From contig JADHNM010000002.1 of the NCBI GenBank assembly GCA_016779505.1, positions 1 through 48,091 on the forward strand: 48,091 nucleotides of DNA, given 5' to 3'. The notes under the pieces are model-generated. The model did not search any database and was not told the origin of the DNA. It was given only the letters and a program-made list of their open reading frames with translations. This DNA comes from SAR86 cluster bacterium. Its GTDB lineage: Bacteria > Pseudomonadota > Gammaproteobacteria > Magnimaribacterales > D2472. Shown piece by piece: positions 34,773 to 43,180 of this stretch (positions are counted from its first letter, which is position 1; every line of letters begins with the position of its first letter). The position numbers and the translations under genes were made by a program.

Positions 34773-35804
34773 TTACTTAAATTCTAAGGATAAATCATAC
34801 ACGGCTTTAGCATAAAAATGACTACGGTTATATTTAGTAATCGCAATAAAGTTATCATCGCCGATAAAATATAAATCCTTCGGCTTGCTAAGCAGAATGG
34901 TTTGTCCACTTTTAATGAGATTTTTATTTTTAATATTATTAAGAGTCATCAGCTGCTGTAATTCAAGATTATGACTCACTGCAATTGATAATAAGCTATC
35001 TCCCTTTTTGATAATATATTCTTCTTCAAGACCTTCAGTAAATTGAAGAGGAATAAATTTCTTTAAATTAGTTTGATGCTGATAAGTTTGATTAACTTTG
35101 TTGAATTCAACCTTTGTAACTATAGCGCCATCTCTTTTCCACCCGTGCTTTTGAAGATAATTGGCAATGCTAGCTACAGCATCAGGCACTGAATTAAATA
35201 AATCTGCATATCCGTCGCCATCATAATCTATTGCATAAGCCCGATAGCTAGACGAAATAAACTGGCCATATCCCATAGCGCCCGCATATGATCCTTGAAC
35301 TGAATTAATATCTAAGTTATTTTCTCTTGTAAGAATGAAGAACTGAATAAGCTCACTTTTAAAGAATTTTGATCTTCTTGGAAAATCAAAACCAAGCGTT
35401 GCCAAGCTATCGAGAACCCTATAGCCACCTAAAATCTTTCCATACCTCGTTTCTACGCCTAAAATTGAGGTAATAATTTCCCTGGGCACCCCAAACTCAC
35501 GCTCAACTTGCATAAATAAAGAAGAATTTTCCTTTATAAATTTTTTACCATTAGAGATACGCTGTTCTTCTAAAAAAAGTTTTTTGTATCTATCCCAAGT
35601 CCAAGTAAATTCAGCTGGAGATGACATTGATTCCAAGATTCGCTCTTGTTTCTTTGCGGTTTGAAGAATCTTAATAACATAGCTTTTGTCAAAGTTATGT
35701 TCCCTAACAAGGGTTTCAATAACATCCTGCGCTTCTGGATGCTCAGAGTAATCAGCAAGCATTGAGTTTGAAAATAACAGAAGGAATGAAATAAGAAACT
35801 TCAT
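34773..35804 (-). CDS. MltB-family lytic transglycosylase with an internal LysM domain
   Basis: The 343-aa periplasmic murein-cleaving enzyme has a signal peptide at residues 1-17. The MltB-type catalytic domain spans about 20-235, with catalytic Glu118 in SILGVETRYGKILGG, then GSYAGAMGYGQFISSSYR, DYDGDGYADLFNS and IANYLQKHGWKRDG. A LysM repeat fills 262-306 (EYIIKKGDSLLSIAVSHN to SGQTILL). The MltB C-terminal element NFIAITKYNRSHFYAKAVY (318-336) then resumes. LysM thus sits inside the MltB architecture rather than at an end. In Pseudomonas the rodA neighbour is an MltB-type gene, followed by rlpA. Here dacA follows after 7 bp and rlpA is absent. A 4-base overlap joins it to mrdB. Confidence 0.9.
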   Translation of the reverse strand: MKFLISFLLLFSNSMLADYSEHPEAQDVIETLVREHNFDKSYVIKILQTAKKQERILESMSSPAEFTWTWDRYKKLFLEEQRISNGKKFIKENSSLFMQVEREFGVPREIITSILGVETRYGKILGGYRVLDSLATLGFDFPRRSKFFKSELIQFFILTRENNLDINSVQGSYAGAMGYGQFISSSYRAYAIDYDGDGYADLFNSVPDAVASIANYLQKHGWKRDGAIVTKVEFNKVNQTYQHQTNLKKFIPLQFTEGLEEEYIIKKGDSLLSIAVSHNLELQQLMTLNNIKNKNLIKSGQTILLSKPKDLYFIGDDNFIAITKYNRSHFYAKAVYDLSLEFK

Positions 35805-36889
35805 TGCGGTAAGAATTTTTTATGCGTACCCATAGATACAATTATGCCAAAAGCAAGAAATAATGACATTAAAGATGATCCTCCCTTGCTTATGAATGGT
35901 AAAGGCATACCAACAACTGGAAGCAAGCCTACCACCATGCATAAATTTATAATTAGATTTGCTGCAAAAGTAAGACTCAGGCCTCCAATAACTAATCTGC
36001 AAAACCTATCTCTTGCACTTAATGCTAAGTAAAAACACCTTAATAATATGAATAAGTAGATGCTTATCAACAATAACACTCCAATAAATCCAAATTCCTC
36101 TCCAATAACAGAAAAAATAAAATCAGTTTCTGTTTCTGGTAGAAAATTTAATTGCGTCTGTGACCCCTCCCCAAAACCCTTACCGAGCAAACCTCCAGAA
36201 CCAATTGCAACCTTTGATTGAATAATATTCCAGCTTGCCCCAAATGGATCAGACTCTGGATTGAAAAATGTTGCAATTCTCTGGCGTTGAAAAGGCTGCA
36301 AAAGAATATTCCAAATAAATGGTGAGCTTATTAACAAGAGAACAAATGATCCACCCATAAAGGTCCAACTTAAACCAGAAAGAAATAGCACAAACAGTCC
36401 AGAGCAAGCAATAATTAATGCAGTCCCAAGATCCGGTTGTCTAAAAACGAAGAAAAAACAGCAACAAATGATTAGCAAACTAATAATTATTTCTTTTCTT
36501 TGAATCGGTAGCTTTTTATCAAATAAAAAATTAGCTAGGAAGATTGGTACTGCAAGTTTTAGCAATTCTGAGGATTGAAAAGAAAAAGGGCCTGCCCTTA
36601 CCCATCTTTGGGCTCCGTTAATTTCAGGACCAACTAAATATGTAATTCCTAATAATAACAATGAGAAAATTAGAAATAGCCCTGAAGACCTTCTAAAAAC
36701 GTCAGGATCTGGTTGGCTAACCACAATCATAATAATGAAACCTACAACAATATAAGCAAATTGTTTTGACACAATGCTTATGTCTGAATTTGAAGCAGAA
36801 AATAAAAAAAATAGCCCAAGGGTAGACAAGAAGAAAAGGCTAAAAAATAAATATGGGTCAAAGTATATTTTTTGCAATGATTTATTCAT
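35801..36889 (-). CDS. mrdB: Rod shape-determining SEDS glycosyltransferase RodA
   Basis: This SEDS-family peptidoglycan polymerase works with PBP2 in the elongasome. The 362-aa protein has about ten membrane helices. Conserved segments include INGAQRWVRAGPFSFQSSELLKLA, FRQPDLGTALI, QRQRIATFFNPESDPFGASWN, LLGKGFGEGSQTQLNFLPETETDFIFSVIGEEFG and GMPLPFISKGGSS. Its start overlaps the mrdA stop by 8 bases, which fits the obligate PBP2-RodA partnership. Confidence 0.97.
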   Translation of the reverse strand: MNKSLQKIYFDPYLFFSLFFLSTLGLFFLFSASNSDISIVSKQFAYIVVGFIIMIVVSQPDPDVFRRSSGLFLIFSLLLLGITYLVGPEINGAQRWVRAGPFSFQSSELLKLAVPIFLANFLFDKKLPIQRKEIIISLLIICCCFFFVFRQPDLGTALIIACSGLFVLFLSGLSWTFMGGSFVLLLISSPFIWNILLQPFQRQRIATFFNPESDPFGASWNIIQSKVAIGSGGLLGKGFGEGSQTQLNFLPETETDFIFSVIGEEFGFIGVLLLISIYLFILLRCFYLALSARDRFCRLVIGGLSLTFAANLIINLCMVVGLLPVVGMPLPFISKGGSSLMSLFLAFGIIVSMGTHKKFLPQ

Positions 36890-38717
36890 TGATTAAACTC
36901 TTTAAAACCTCAATTGCTACTGGCCCAGCAACTGCTCCCCCGCTTTCTCCATTCTCAATTACCACTGAAACTGCGTACCTGGGATTGGGCATTGGACCGA
37001 AAGCGATGATAATTGAGTGATCCCTCAATAATTCTGAGCTTCTTAATTCTTGATAGGCCTCCTTGCTATCCAGACTTACAAGCTCAGCTGTGCCTGATTT
37101 CCCAGCCACTTGAAAATCTTTGAGATCCCGTATGCTTCTAGCGGTACCGTTATCACTCTCAATAACACCAAGTAGAGCTTGATGCATTTTTGTCCAATCA
37201 GAATTATTAAACCTTTCATCTTGCCAAGTTCTTAGTAACTTTTTTTGATTGCCTAAAGCAACAAGAGAGGGTTCGGAATATTGTCCTTTGGTAGCCAGAA
37301 GAGCGGCATAGTTTGCCAACTGCATGGGAGTTACTACTAAATATCCTTGTCCAATACCTAAATTAACTGTATCACCCTTGACCCATCCTGTATTCATGAT
37401 GCTATATTTCCATTCAGGTGTTGGAACAAATGCTGGGTCTTCTTCAAAACAATCTAAACAAACTTTTTGCCCAAAACCTAGACTGGATAAATGATTAGAT
37501 AATTCCACTATATCTGCTTGGTATGCAAGTGAGAAAAAGTAAGTGTTTGAACTAACTAAAAATGCTTTGTGCATGTTTACCAAACCATGGCCACCCTTGC
37601 GCCACCCCCTAAACACTCTTCCAGTTTCCGGTAAAGTAAAAAATCCCGGATCTTTCATCTCAAAATCCCAGTTCACAATATTATTTGACAATCCATACAT
37701 ACCAATTGCAGGTTTGATTGTTGATGCTGGTGGATACCTTCCTTGTAACGCTCTATTAAAAAAAGGTTTATCGGCATCATTTAAAAGAGTTTGAAAGCTA
37801 TTTTCACTCATGCCGTTTGATAGCTCATTTATTGAGTATGAAGGCGAGCTGTATAAAACATTAATCCCGCCAGATTCTAGGTCTATAGCTACAACTGCAC
37901 CTTTTCTATTTCCAAGAAATTTTGCTGCACTTTTTTGCGCATCAATATCTAAATTGGTATATAAATCTAATCCTTTTGCAGGCTGAGTAAATGATAATGG
38001 CTTCACAAATTGGCCTTTTGCATTCATCTCATACACTCTTTGACCATGTCGTCCACTTAAATGATCATCATATACCTGCTCTAACCCTGTATGGCCTTGA
38101 ATCAGACCATGCGCATAAACCAATTCTGCATCTTTCCAATGGCTTCGAGGTATTTCAGGCATGGATTTAAAGTCATTTTCAATTCTAGAGGTATACCCCA
38201 AAACATGAGAAAAGATCTCTGGATGATCACTAATTCTTCTATAGCGTTTGGCTATAAATGCATTCTGAAAATTAAAACTTCTCACATTGAATCTAGCAAT
38301 TTCTTCAGCAGAAAGGTCTGTTTTTAAAACTAGTTCCTTGTTAACAAATGCTTTTTCTTTTTGAAGTTTTTTGTACTTTGATATCTCATTTTCAGAAAGA
38401 AAAATTACAGGCTGAATCTTTTCTAAAAAGGAATCTATATCAAGAATGAGATTGGGGCGGGTAATTAAATCAAAGGTTGGTTGATTTCTAATGAGAGCTT
38501 TTCCATTTCTGTCAAAAATCTCGCCTCGAAGTGACTGCACGGGTACTGCATAATTTTTATTATTTAAAGCAGCAAGCTGATAATCTGAATAACCAGAAGT
38601 TTGCAAAGAAAAAACTTGCAGAAGCACGGCCATTAGCCCTAAGATCATTAAGCCAAAAAGTAAGACTGCCCTTATAGAAAAATTATTCTTTTCGACCTGT
38701 CTTTCTTCAAAAATCAT
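36882..38717 (-). CDS. mrdA: Penicillin-binding protein 2 (elongation transpeptidase)
   Basis: This class B PBP crosslinks side-wall peptidoglycan. The 611-aa protein has one N-terminal membrane anchor (about 15-38) and a pedestal domain starting YAVPVQSLRGEIFDRNG. The transpeptidase domain has S332-T-I-K335 in YPPASTIKPAIG, S389-S-N391 in LVSSNTYFF and K540-S-G-T in VAGKSGTAEL. RlmH is directly upstream and overlaps it by one base. The order rsfS-rlmH-mrdA-mrdB is conserved in gammaproteobacteria. Confidence 0.97.
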   Translation of the reverse strand: MIFEERQVEKNNFSIRAVLLFGLMILGLMAVLLQVFSLQTSGYSDYQLAALNNKNYAVPVQSLRGEIFDRNGKALIRNQPTFDLITRPNLILDIDSFLEKIQPVIFLSENEISKYKKLQKEKAFVNKELVLKTDLSAEEIARFNVRSFNFQNAFIAKRYRRISDHPEIFSHVLGYTSRIENDFKSMPEIPRSHWKDAELVYAHGLIQGHTGLEQVYDDHLSGRHGQRVYEMNAKGQFVKPLSFTQPAKGLDLYTNLDIDAQKSAAKFLGNRKGAVVAIDLESGGINVLYSSPSYSINELSNGMSENSFQTLLNDADKPFFNRALQGRYPPASTIKPAIGMYGLSNNIVNWDFEMKDPGFFTLPETGRVFRGWRKGGHGLVNMHKAFLVSSNTYFFSLAYQADIVELSNHLSSLGFGQKVCLDCFEEDPAFVPTPEWKYSIMNTGWVKGDTVNLGIGQGYLVVTPMQLANYAALLATKGQYSEPSLVALGNQKKLLRTWQDERFNNSDWTKMHQALLGVIESDNGTARSIRDLKDFQVAGKSGTAELVSLDSKEAYQELRSSELLRDHSIIIAFGPMPNPRYAVSVVIENGESGGAVAGPVAIEVLKSLINE

Positions 38718-39181
38718 TATTTATGATATGGGTGATTTCGATAAATTGTGCTCGCTCTATAAATTTGCTCCATTAGAAATATTTTAAAAAGCCTGTGAGG
38801 AAAAGTTAACTCTGAAGCAGATAAGATTAGGTCAGAGGCTTTAAAAAGCTTGTCTGATGATCCATGCGCACCGCCTATAATAAAATTAATATTTTTTCCA
38901 TGATCTGTCTGATCCTGCAAGAGTTTTGCAAAACTGAGGCTGCTAATCTTTTGCCCTTTTCGATCCCATAAAATAGTATGCGCATCTTGATCGAGATGTT
39001 TGATTATTTCTATTCCTTCAGCATCTAATATAGATGTCATATTCATAGAGTTGGAGGAAAAAGGCTTCACCTCAACATATGAAATCTGAAAGTGGTTAGG
39101 CAATTGTTTTGAATAAAATTGCAGTGCTTGCTTCTCCCAATCAGATGGCTTGTGGCTAATGCTAATAATTTTGCATTTCAT
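38717..39181 (-). CDS. rlmH: 23S rRNA (pseudouridine1915-N3)-methyltransferase
   Basis: This SPOUT-fold enzyme methylates pseudouridine 1915, one of the positions made by RluD, which is also in this window. The 154-aa protein has the SAM-knot motif FIIGGAHGSSDKLF, the block LSASELTFPHRLFKIFLMEQIYRA and the family C-terminus YRNHPYHK. The length matches E. coli RlmH (155 aa). One-base overlaps join it to rsfS and mrdA. Confidence 0.97.
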   Translation of the reverse strand: MKCKIISISHKPSDWEKQALQFYSKQLPNHFQISYVEVKPFSSNSMNMTSILDAEGIEIIKHLDQDAHTILWDRKGQKISSLSFAKLLQDQTDHGKNINFIIGGAHGSSDKLFKASDLILSASELTFPHRLFKIFLMEQIYRASTIYRNHPYHK

Positions 39182-39519
39182 TATGCAGAAACAAGAGTCT
39201 TTTCACCCCATAAACTCTCTAAATCATAAAATTCACGAGTTTCCTGTTGCATAATATTTACAACTACATCTCCACAATCTACCAAGATCCACTCTGAATC
39301 ATCTTGGCCCTCGATCCCAACTAAATTCTTCTGATGAGATTTGATTGATTCAATTAATTTGTTAGAAATTGCTTTTGCATTTCTTGAGGAAGAAGCGGTA
39401 GCTATGATAAACCAATCAGCAAAACCTGAGATATCTCTAATATCTAAAACGAGAATGTTTTGAGCCTTTAGATCATCCAGCGCTTCACAACAGATAGTTT
39501 TTAAATCAGGAGTTTTCAT
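39181..39519 (-). CDS. rsfS: Ribosomal silencing factor RsfS
   Basis: RsfS binds uL14 and blocks subunit joining during starvation. The 112-aa protein shows the DUF143 pattern: LKAQNILVLDIRDISGFADWFIIATASSSRNAKAISNKL, then GQDDSEWILVDCGDVVVNIM and the C-terminal REFYDLESLWG. It is first in the array down to dat. In most relatives nadD lies immediately upstream, but here the upstream region is a 159-bp divergent gap. Confidence 0.96.
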   Translation of the reverse strand: MKTPDLKTICCEALDDLKAQNILVLDIRDISGFADWFIIATASSSRNAKAISNKLIESIKSHQKNLVGIEGQDDSEWILVDCGDVVVNIMQQETREFYDLESLWGEKTLVSA

Positions 39520-39678
39520 AGCATTGCTTCACCTTATGATGCATATTGAGATTGATTGAATTAATTTTAATTTTACGTCCAAGCTTAGTAAGCAGAATAT
39601 CTAACTTAAATGAATAAATCTATTAAATATTTCTAATTTATATATTCTTTCGATCAATCTTTTGATTAAGATACATAA
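39520..39678. promoter_or_regulatory. 159-bp divergent intergenic region (rsfS / membrane protein)
   Basis: This is one of the largest gene-free stretches in the window. It must hold the promoter of the rsfS-to-dat array (minus) and of the PGPGW-like gene (plus). An AAGGTGA ribosome site for rsfS lies near 39531-39537. The remainder is very AT-rich. I could not choose a convincing -35/-10 pair on either strand, and no hairpin or tRNA is present. Confidence 0.4.
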
Positions 39679-40119
39679 ATGAATTGTATAAACTCTATTA
39701 TCCTTTGGCTCTCTGATCATCCAGGAGTGCTTATAGGCTTGGGAGCATCTTCCATTCTTATTTTTATAATAAGTATTTTAGGCATTGGTTGGTTTGTGGC
39801 TCAAATACCTGAGGATTATTTTCTTTCATCGAAAAGAAAGCCTTCAGTATGGCAAGAGCATAAACCAATTCTAAGATTTGCAGTGTTATTTGGAAAAAAT
39901 ATAATCGGGTACTCTCTTATTATGGGGGGCTTATTAATGCTAGTTTTACCTGGTCAAGGGCTGCTTACAATCGTGACAGGGTTATTATTAATTAACTACC
40001 CAGGAAAATATAAGCTAGAACAAAAACTTGTAGCAATGCCTTCTGTCTATAGGGCTTTGAATTGGATAAGAGCGAAAGCAAATAAACCGCTGCTTAAAAG
40101 AAATCCTGCGCATCAATAA
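39679..40119 (+). CDS. PGPGW-like integral membrane protein
   Basis: The 146-aa protein has a membrane helix near residues 18-40 (LIGLGASSILIFIISILGIGW) and a hydrophobic hairpin near 74-103. That hairpin contains LMLVLPGQGLLTIVTGLLLINYPGKYKLEQKL, which resembles the putative transmembrane PGPGW family with Gln in place of Pro in the motif. The short basic C-terminus is probably cytosolic. Function is unknown. It stands alone between divergent rsfS and the downstream oxidoreductase. Confidence 0.75.
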   Translation: MNCINSIILWLSDHPGVLIGLGASSILIFIISILGIGWFVAQIPEDYFLSSKRKPSVWQEHKPILRFAVLFGKNIIGYSLIMGGLLMLVLPGQGLLTIVTGLLLINYPGKYKLEQKLVAMPSVYRALNWIRAKANKPLLKRNPAHQ

Positions 40120-40143
40120 AATTACATGATTTAATTTTATTAC

Positions 40144-40174
40144 TTGACTTGCAGCATGCTCTAAGTTGTATAGT
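40144..40174 (+). promoter_or_regulatory. Candidate promoter for the oxidoreductase gene
   Basis: TTGACT (40144-40149) is a good -35. TATAGT (40169-40174) is a good -10 but with a 19-bp spacer, while the optimal spacer gives only TGTATA. The hairpin TAGGCT/AGCCTA (40192-40209) would lie in the leader. It lacks a following U-tract and is not a standard terminator. Confidence 0.4.
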
Positions 40175-40237
40175 TCTTAGTATATGTAATATAGGCTTTT
40201 CTCAGCCTACATCTAAAAAATTAATTCAGGGGATAAT

Positions 40238-41245
40238 ATGGGGATTGAAAATAAAAAATGGATTTTAAAAGAAAGACCAAGCGGATTGGTCAAAGACTCA
40301 GATTTTGAGCTTGTTACAGAGACTCTTCCTGAAATTCAAGAAGGCGAGATTCTGCTTGAAAATATGTACCTTTCATTTGATCCAACTCAAAGAGGCTGGT
40401 TGAATGATGTGCCTGGATACCTTCCACCTGTTCAGATAGGTGAAGTTGTTCGATCAGGTGGCATGGGTAGAGTGCTGGAATCTAATAATGCAGATTACAA
40501 AGTTGGAGATTTAACATTTGGTTTTGTAGGGTGGCAAACTCATTGCATAACCAAACCTGAGGCTGATGACAGGTTTAGAGTAGTTCCCGATCTTCTTCCT
40601 ATACCAACGATGCTGAATGTTATGGGCACAACGGGTATCACTGCTTACTATGGATTAATAGAGCTAGGTGATCCTCAGCCAGGTGAAACTGTTTTGGTTT
40701 CAGGAGCCGCAGGTGCGACAGGATCAGTTGTCGTTCAGATAGCAAAACTTAAAGGATGTCATGTCATAGGGATAGCGGGTGGCAAGGAAAAATGTGATTG
40801 GCTCAAAGAAGTTGGTGTGGATGATGTGATTGACTACAAAAACTCTAATGTTCATGAAGAATTACCCAAGGTTGCTAAAAATGGAATTGATATCTATTTT
40901 GATAATGTTGGTGGAGAGATATTAGAAACTGTTCTTTACTTAATCAATATCAATGCTCGAGTTCTCTTGTGTGGGGGAATTTCATCTGGATATGATGCAA
41001 CCAGGCCACCGGATGGACCTAATAATTTATTTTCTTTAATTATTAAGCGAGCAACAATGCAAGGATTTCTAGTACTGGATTATTTGCCGCGCTCACAACA
41101 AGCCTTAGAAGATATTGCAACCTGGGTCATGGAAGGGAAACTTCAACATAGAGAAGACATCCAAGAAGGAATTGAGAAGTGTCCCCAAACTCTGAATAGA
41201 CTCTTTACTGGAGAAAATAAAGGCAAGCAATTGCTAAAAATTTAA
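40238..41245 (+). CDS. NADP-dependent oxidoreductase, zinc-independent MDR (CurA/PTGR-like)
   Basis: The 335-aa medium-chain dehydrogenase/reductase of the leukotriene B4 12-hydroxydehydrogenase group reduces alpha,beta-unsaturated carbonyls with NADPH. The family start KWILKERPSGLVKDSDFEL is followed by MYLSFDPTQRGWLNDVPGYLPPVQIGEVVRSGG. The dinucleotide motif VSGAAGATGSVVVQIAKLKG lies at about 149-168. No zinc-ligand cysteine pattern is present. An AGGGG ribosome site precedes the ATG. Physiological substrate is unknown; E. coli CurA reduces curcumin. It ends in a TTAA shared with the convergent Lon-N gene. Confidence 0.92.
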   Translation: MGIENKKWILKERPSGLVKDSDFELVTETLPEIQEGEILLENMYLSFDPTQRGWLNDVPGYLPPVQIGEVVRSGGMGRVLESNNADYKVGDLTFGFVGWQTHCITKPEADDRFRVVPDLLPIPTMLNVMGTTGITAYYGLIELGDPQPGETVLVSGAAGATGSVVVQIAKLKGCHVIGIAGGKEKCDWLKEVGVDDVIDYKNSNVHEELPKVAKNGIDIYFDNVGGEILETVLYLININARVLLCGGISSGYDATRPPDGPNNLFSLIIKRATMQGFLVLDYLPRSQQALEDIATWVMEGKLQHREDIQEGIEKCPQTLNRLFTGENKGKQLLKI

Positions 41246-41841
41246 GCTGAGTTTTCTGAAATTTTATTGACTAACTTTGCAAGAATATTCATTCGCTGAG
41301 TTGCATCAAATGCCTCAAGCAAAGCCTGTTTCTGTATTGGGGTGAGAGGAATTAATCCCGCCAACTGATAGCTCACAGATTCAGCAGATAAAAGATCTAT
41401 TTCCAGAGGCAAAGATTTTACTTGTGGGTGTTCTTTCAGTTGACTAAGTACATTTATTAACTCAGGAAATTGCGCCAAGACTGCTTGATCATCGACAGCG
41501 GGCTCAGCAATGGGAGCGATAGATGCGTAATGGAGGCCTGACTCCAATTGCTCAACAGATTTAATAGATACTTTTTGTGAACCTCGAACAGTAATGCCCA
41601 ACAACCCATTGGGTAATTGGTTGAAATCAATAATTTCAACAAAAGTTCCTTGCGACATGAAGTTTTCACCAGATTGATTGTTTTTGCTTAAAGTGATCAC
41701 AAAGCCAGTATCAGTACTCATACAATTTTTTACCATTGAGAGGTATCTAGGTTCAAAGATTTGAAGTGTTTGTATGGTGCCAGGCAAAACAACCAACCCC
41801 AAGGGGAAAACTGGCAGTTTATTTATTTTTGATGAGGTCAA
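41242..41841 (-). CDS. Lon N-terminal-domain (peptidase S16-like) protein
   Basis: The 199-aa protein consists only of the Lon substrate-binding domain: LPVFPLGLVVLPGTIQTLQIFEPRYLSMVKN, then GTFVEIIDFNQLPNGLLGITVRG, and a helical C-terminus with LAGLIPLTPIQKQALLEA. It lacks the Lon AAA and protease domains, so it is not a protease itself. Its role is not established. The TTG start at 41841 overlaps mpl by 23 bases and is preceded by a GGAG site at a proper distance. Confidence 0.9.
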   Translation of the reverse strand: MTSSKINKLPVFPLGLVVLPGTIQTLQIFEPRYLSMVKNCMSTDTGFVITLSKNNQSGENFMSQGTFVEIIDFNQLPNGLLGITVRGSQKVSIKSVEQLESGLHYASIAPIAEPAVDDQAVLAQFPELINVLSQLKEHPQVKSLPLEIDLLSAESVSYQLAGLIPLTPIQKQALLEAFDATQRMNILAKLVNKISENSA

Positions 41842-43120
41842 TTATTGGCTCCGATATTTTTTTACTATCTTTATTGCTCATGATTAGAATAACATCAAAG
41901 TTATCTATGTCTTTTTCTAAATCTGTTAAAAGTAACTTGATAGAATCATACTCAAATTCCTTATTTTTTTGACTAGATAAATTCAACCAGTAGGCTTTTC
42001 CAAGCGCTGAAGCACTCTCATATAGATCTTCGCCATGATGTCCCTGAGACATTGTGTTAGAAGCTAATTCAATGATGCCCAGTATTCTTTTAGAGGGAAA
42101 ATAATTCGTGGCTGCTTGAACAGTATTTGATATTGCAGTCGGATGATGAGCAAAATCATCGATAACTATCTTATGACCATTTTGGAATACTGTTTCAAAT
42201 CTCCTTTTTACACCTTTTGAATTTTTGAGGGCTAAGAATGAATCCTTTGGGCTAATGCCATGAAGAGAAGCTGCATACATGGCTATCACAGCATTACTTA
42301 AATTGTGCTTTCCATGCATAGGGAGATCGCTGATATTAAATTTCTGATTCTCAAAATCAATTACGCCTTCTTCAATTAAAAGTTGAATATTTTCTTTTCT
42401 TCCCAGTTGATGTGTTTTGGACCAGCATCCCATCTTTATTAGATCAGTAATATTTTTTTCTCCATCATGAAAAATAATATTGCCATTTGCTGGCACTGTT
42501 CTCACGGCATGATGAAATTGCTTCAAGATATCTGATAAATCATTAAATATATCCGCATGATCAAATTCAATATTATTTATGATGAAAGTTTTTGGATGAT
42601 AATGAATAAATTTTGAGCGCTTATCAAAGAAAGCAGAATCATATTCATCTGCTTCAATTACAAAGTATTGTGATGAGCCTAGGCGTGCAGAATTATTAAA
42701 TGAATCACTTACGCCACCAACCAAAAACCCAATATCAATTCCCTGAGATTGAAATATTTCACATATCAAAAAAGATGTTGAAGTTTTTCCGTGAGTTCCT
42801 GATACAGCAATTACTGTTCGATCACGGATCATCTCACCTAGCATTCTAGGACCAGAGGTGTACTCGAGCCTTTGATTTAAAATATATTCGACAGAAGGAT
42901 TGCCTCTGCTCAGAGCGTTGCCTATTACGTATAAATCAGCGCACGGCAAATCAGATTCTTCATAACCTTCTATCATTTGGACGCCAAGAGATTTAAGTTG
43001 GTCAGACATTGGAGGATAAAATTGCTTATCACTTCCGGAAACTATGTGACCTTTTTCAACAAGAATTTGTGCAAGGCCGCCCATAAAGGTGCCACAAATG
43101 CCTAATATATGAATTTTCAT
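41819..43120 (-). CDS. mpl: UDP-N-acetylmuramate:L-Ala-D-Glu-meso-DAP ligase
   Basis: Mpl reattaches recycled murein tripeptide to UDP-MurNAc. The 433-aa Mur-ligase has an N-terminal Rossmann start MKIHILGICGTFMGGLAQIL, which is the Mpl signature, where MurC has GIGG. The ATP loop is VSGTHGKTSTSFLI, NIEFDHADIF follows, and VIDDFAHHPTAI starts the C-terminal domain. The ATG at 43120 was preferred because a longer reading from 43153 would run through the regulatory palindrome at 43136-43151 and add residues absent from the family. Confidence 0.94.
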   Translation of the reverse strand: MKIHILGICGTFMGGLAQILVEKGHIVSGSDKQFYPPMSDQLKSLGVQMIEGYEESDLPCADLYVIGNALSRGNPSVEYILNQRLEYTSGPRMLGEMIRDRTVIAVSGTHGKTSTSFLICEIFQSQGIDIGFLVGGVSDSFNNSARLGSSQYFVIEADEYDSAFFDKRSKFIHYHPKTFIINNIEFDHADIFNDLSDILKQFHHAVRTVPANGNIIFHDGEKNITDLIKMGCWSKTHQLGRKENIQLLIEEGVIDFENQKFNISDLPMHGKHNLSNAVIAMYAASLHGISPKDSFLALKNSKGVKRRFETVFQNGHKIVIDDFAHHPTAISNTVQAATNYFPSKRILGIIELASNTMSQGHHGEDLYESASALGKAYWLNLSSQKNKEFEYDSIKLLLTDLEKDIDNFDVILIMSNKDSKKISEPIIDLIKNK

Positions 43121-43135
43121 TTTTAAATATTTGCC

Positions 43136-43151
43136 GGTAACATTTGTTACC
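43136..43151. promoter_or_regulatory. Perfect inverted repeat between divergent mpl and PPi-PFK genes
   Basis: GGTAACATTTGTTACC has two 7-bp perfect arms around a 2-bp centre. It lies in the 60-bp gap between the divergent mpl and phosphofructokinase start codons. The symmetry, GC-containing arms and location fit an operator for a dimeric regulator acting on one or both genes. No regulator gene is adjacent. Confidence 0.5.
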
Positions 43152-43180
43152 ATAGACCAAATTAATTAATTTTTAAACCA

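Noticed and set aside
40192..40209. Hairpin TAGGCT/AGCCTA as a riboswitch or terminator
   Set aside because: A single 6-bp stem without a U-tract or surrounding conserved structure supports neither.
43121..43153. Upstream start for mpl
   Set aside because: It would place the coding sequence through the 16-bp palindrome and before the canonical MKIHILGICGT start.
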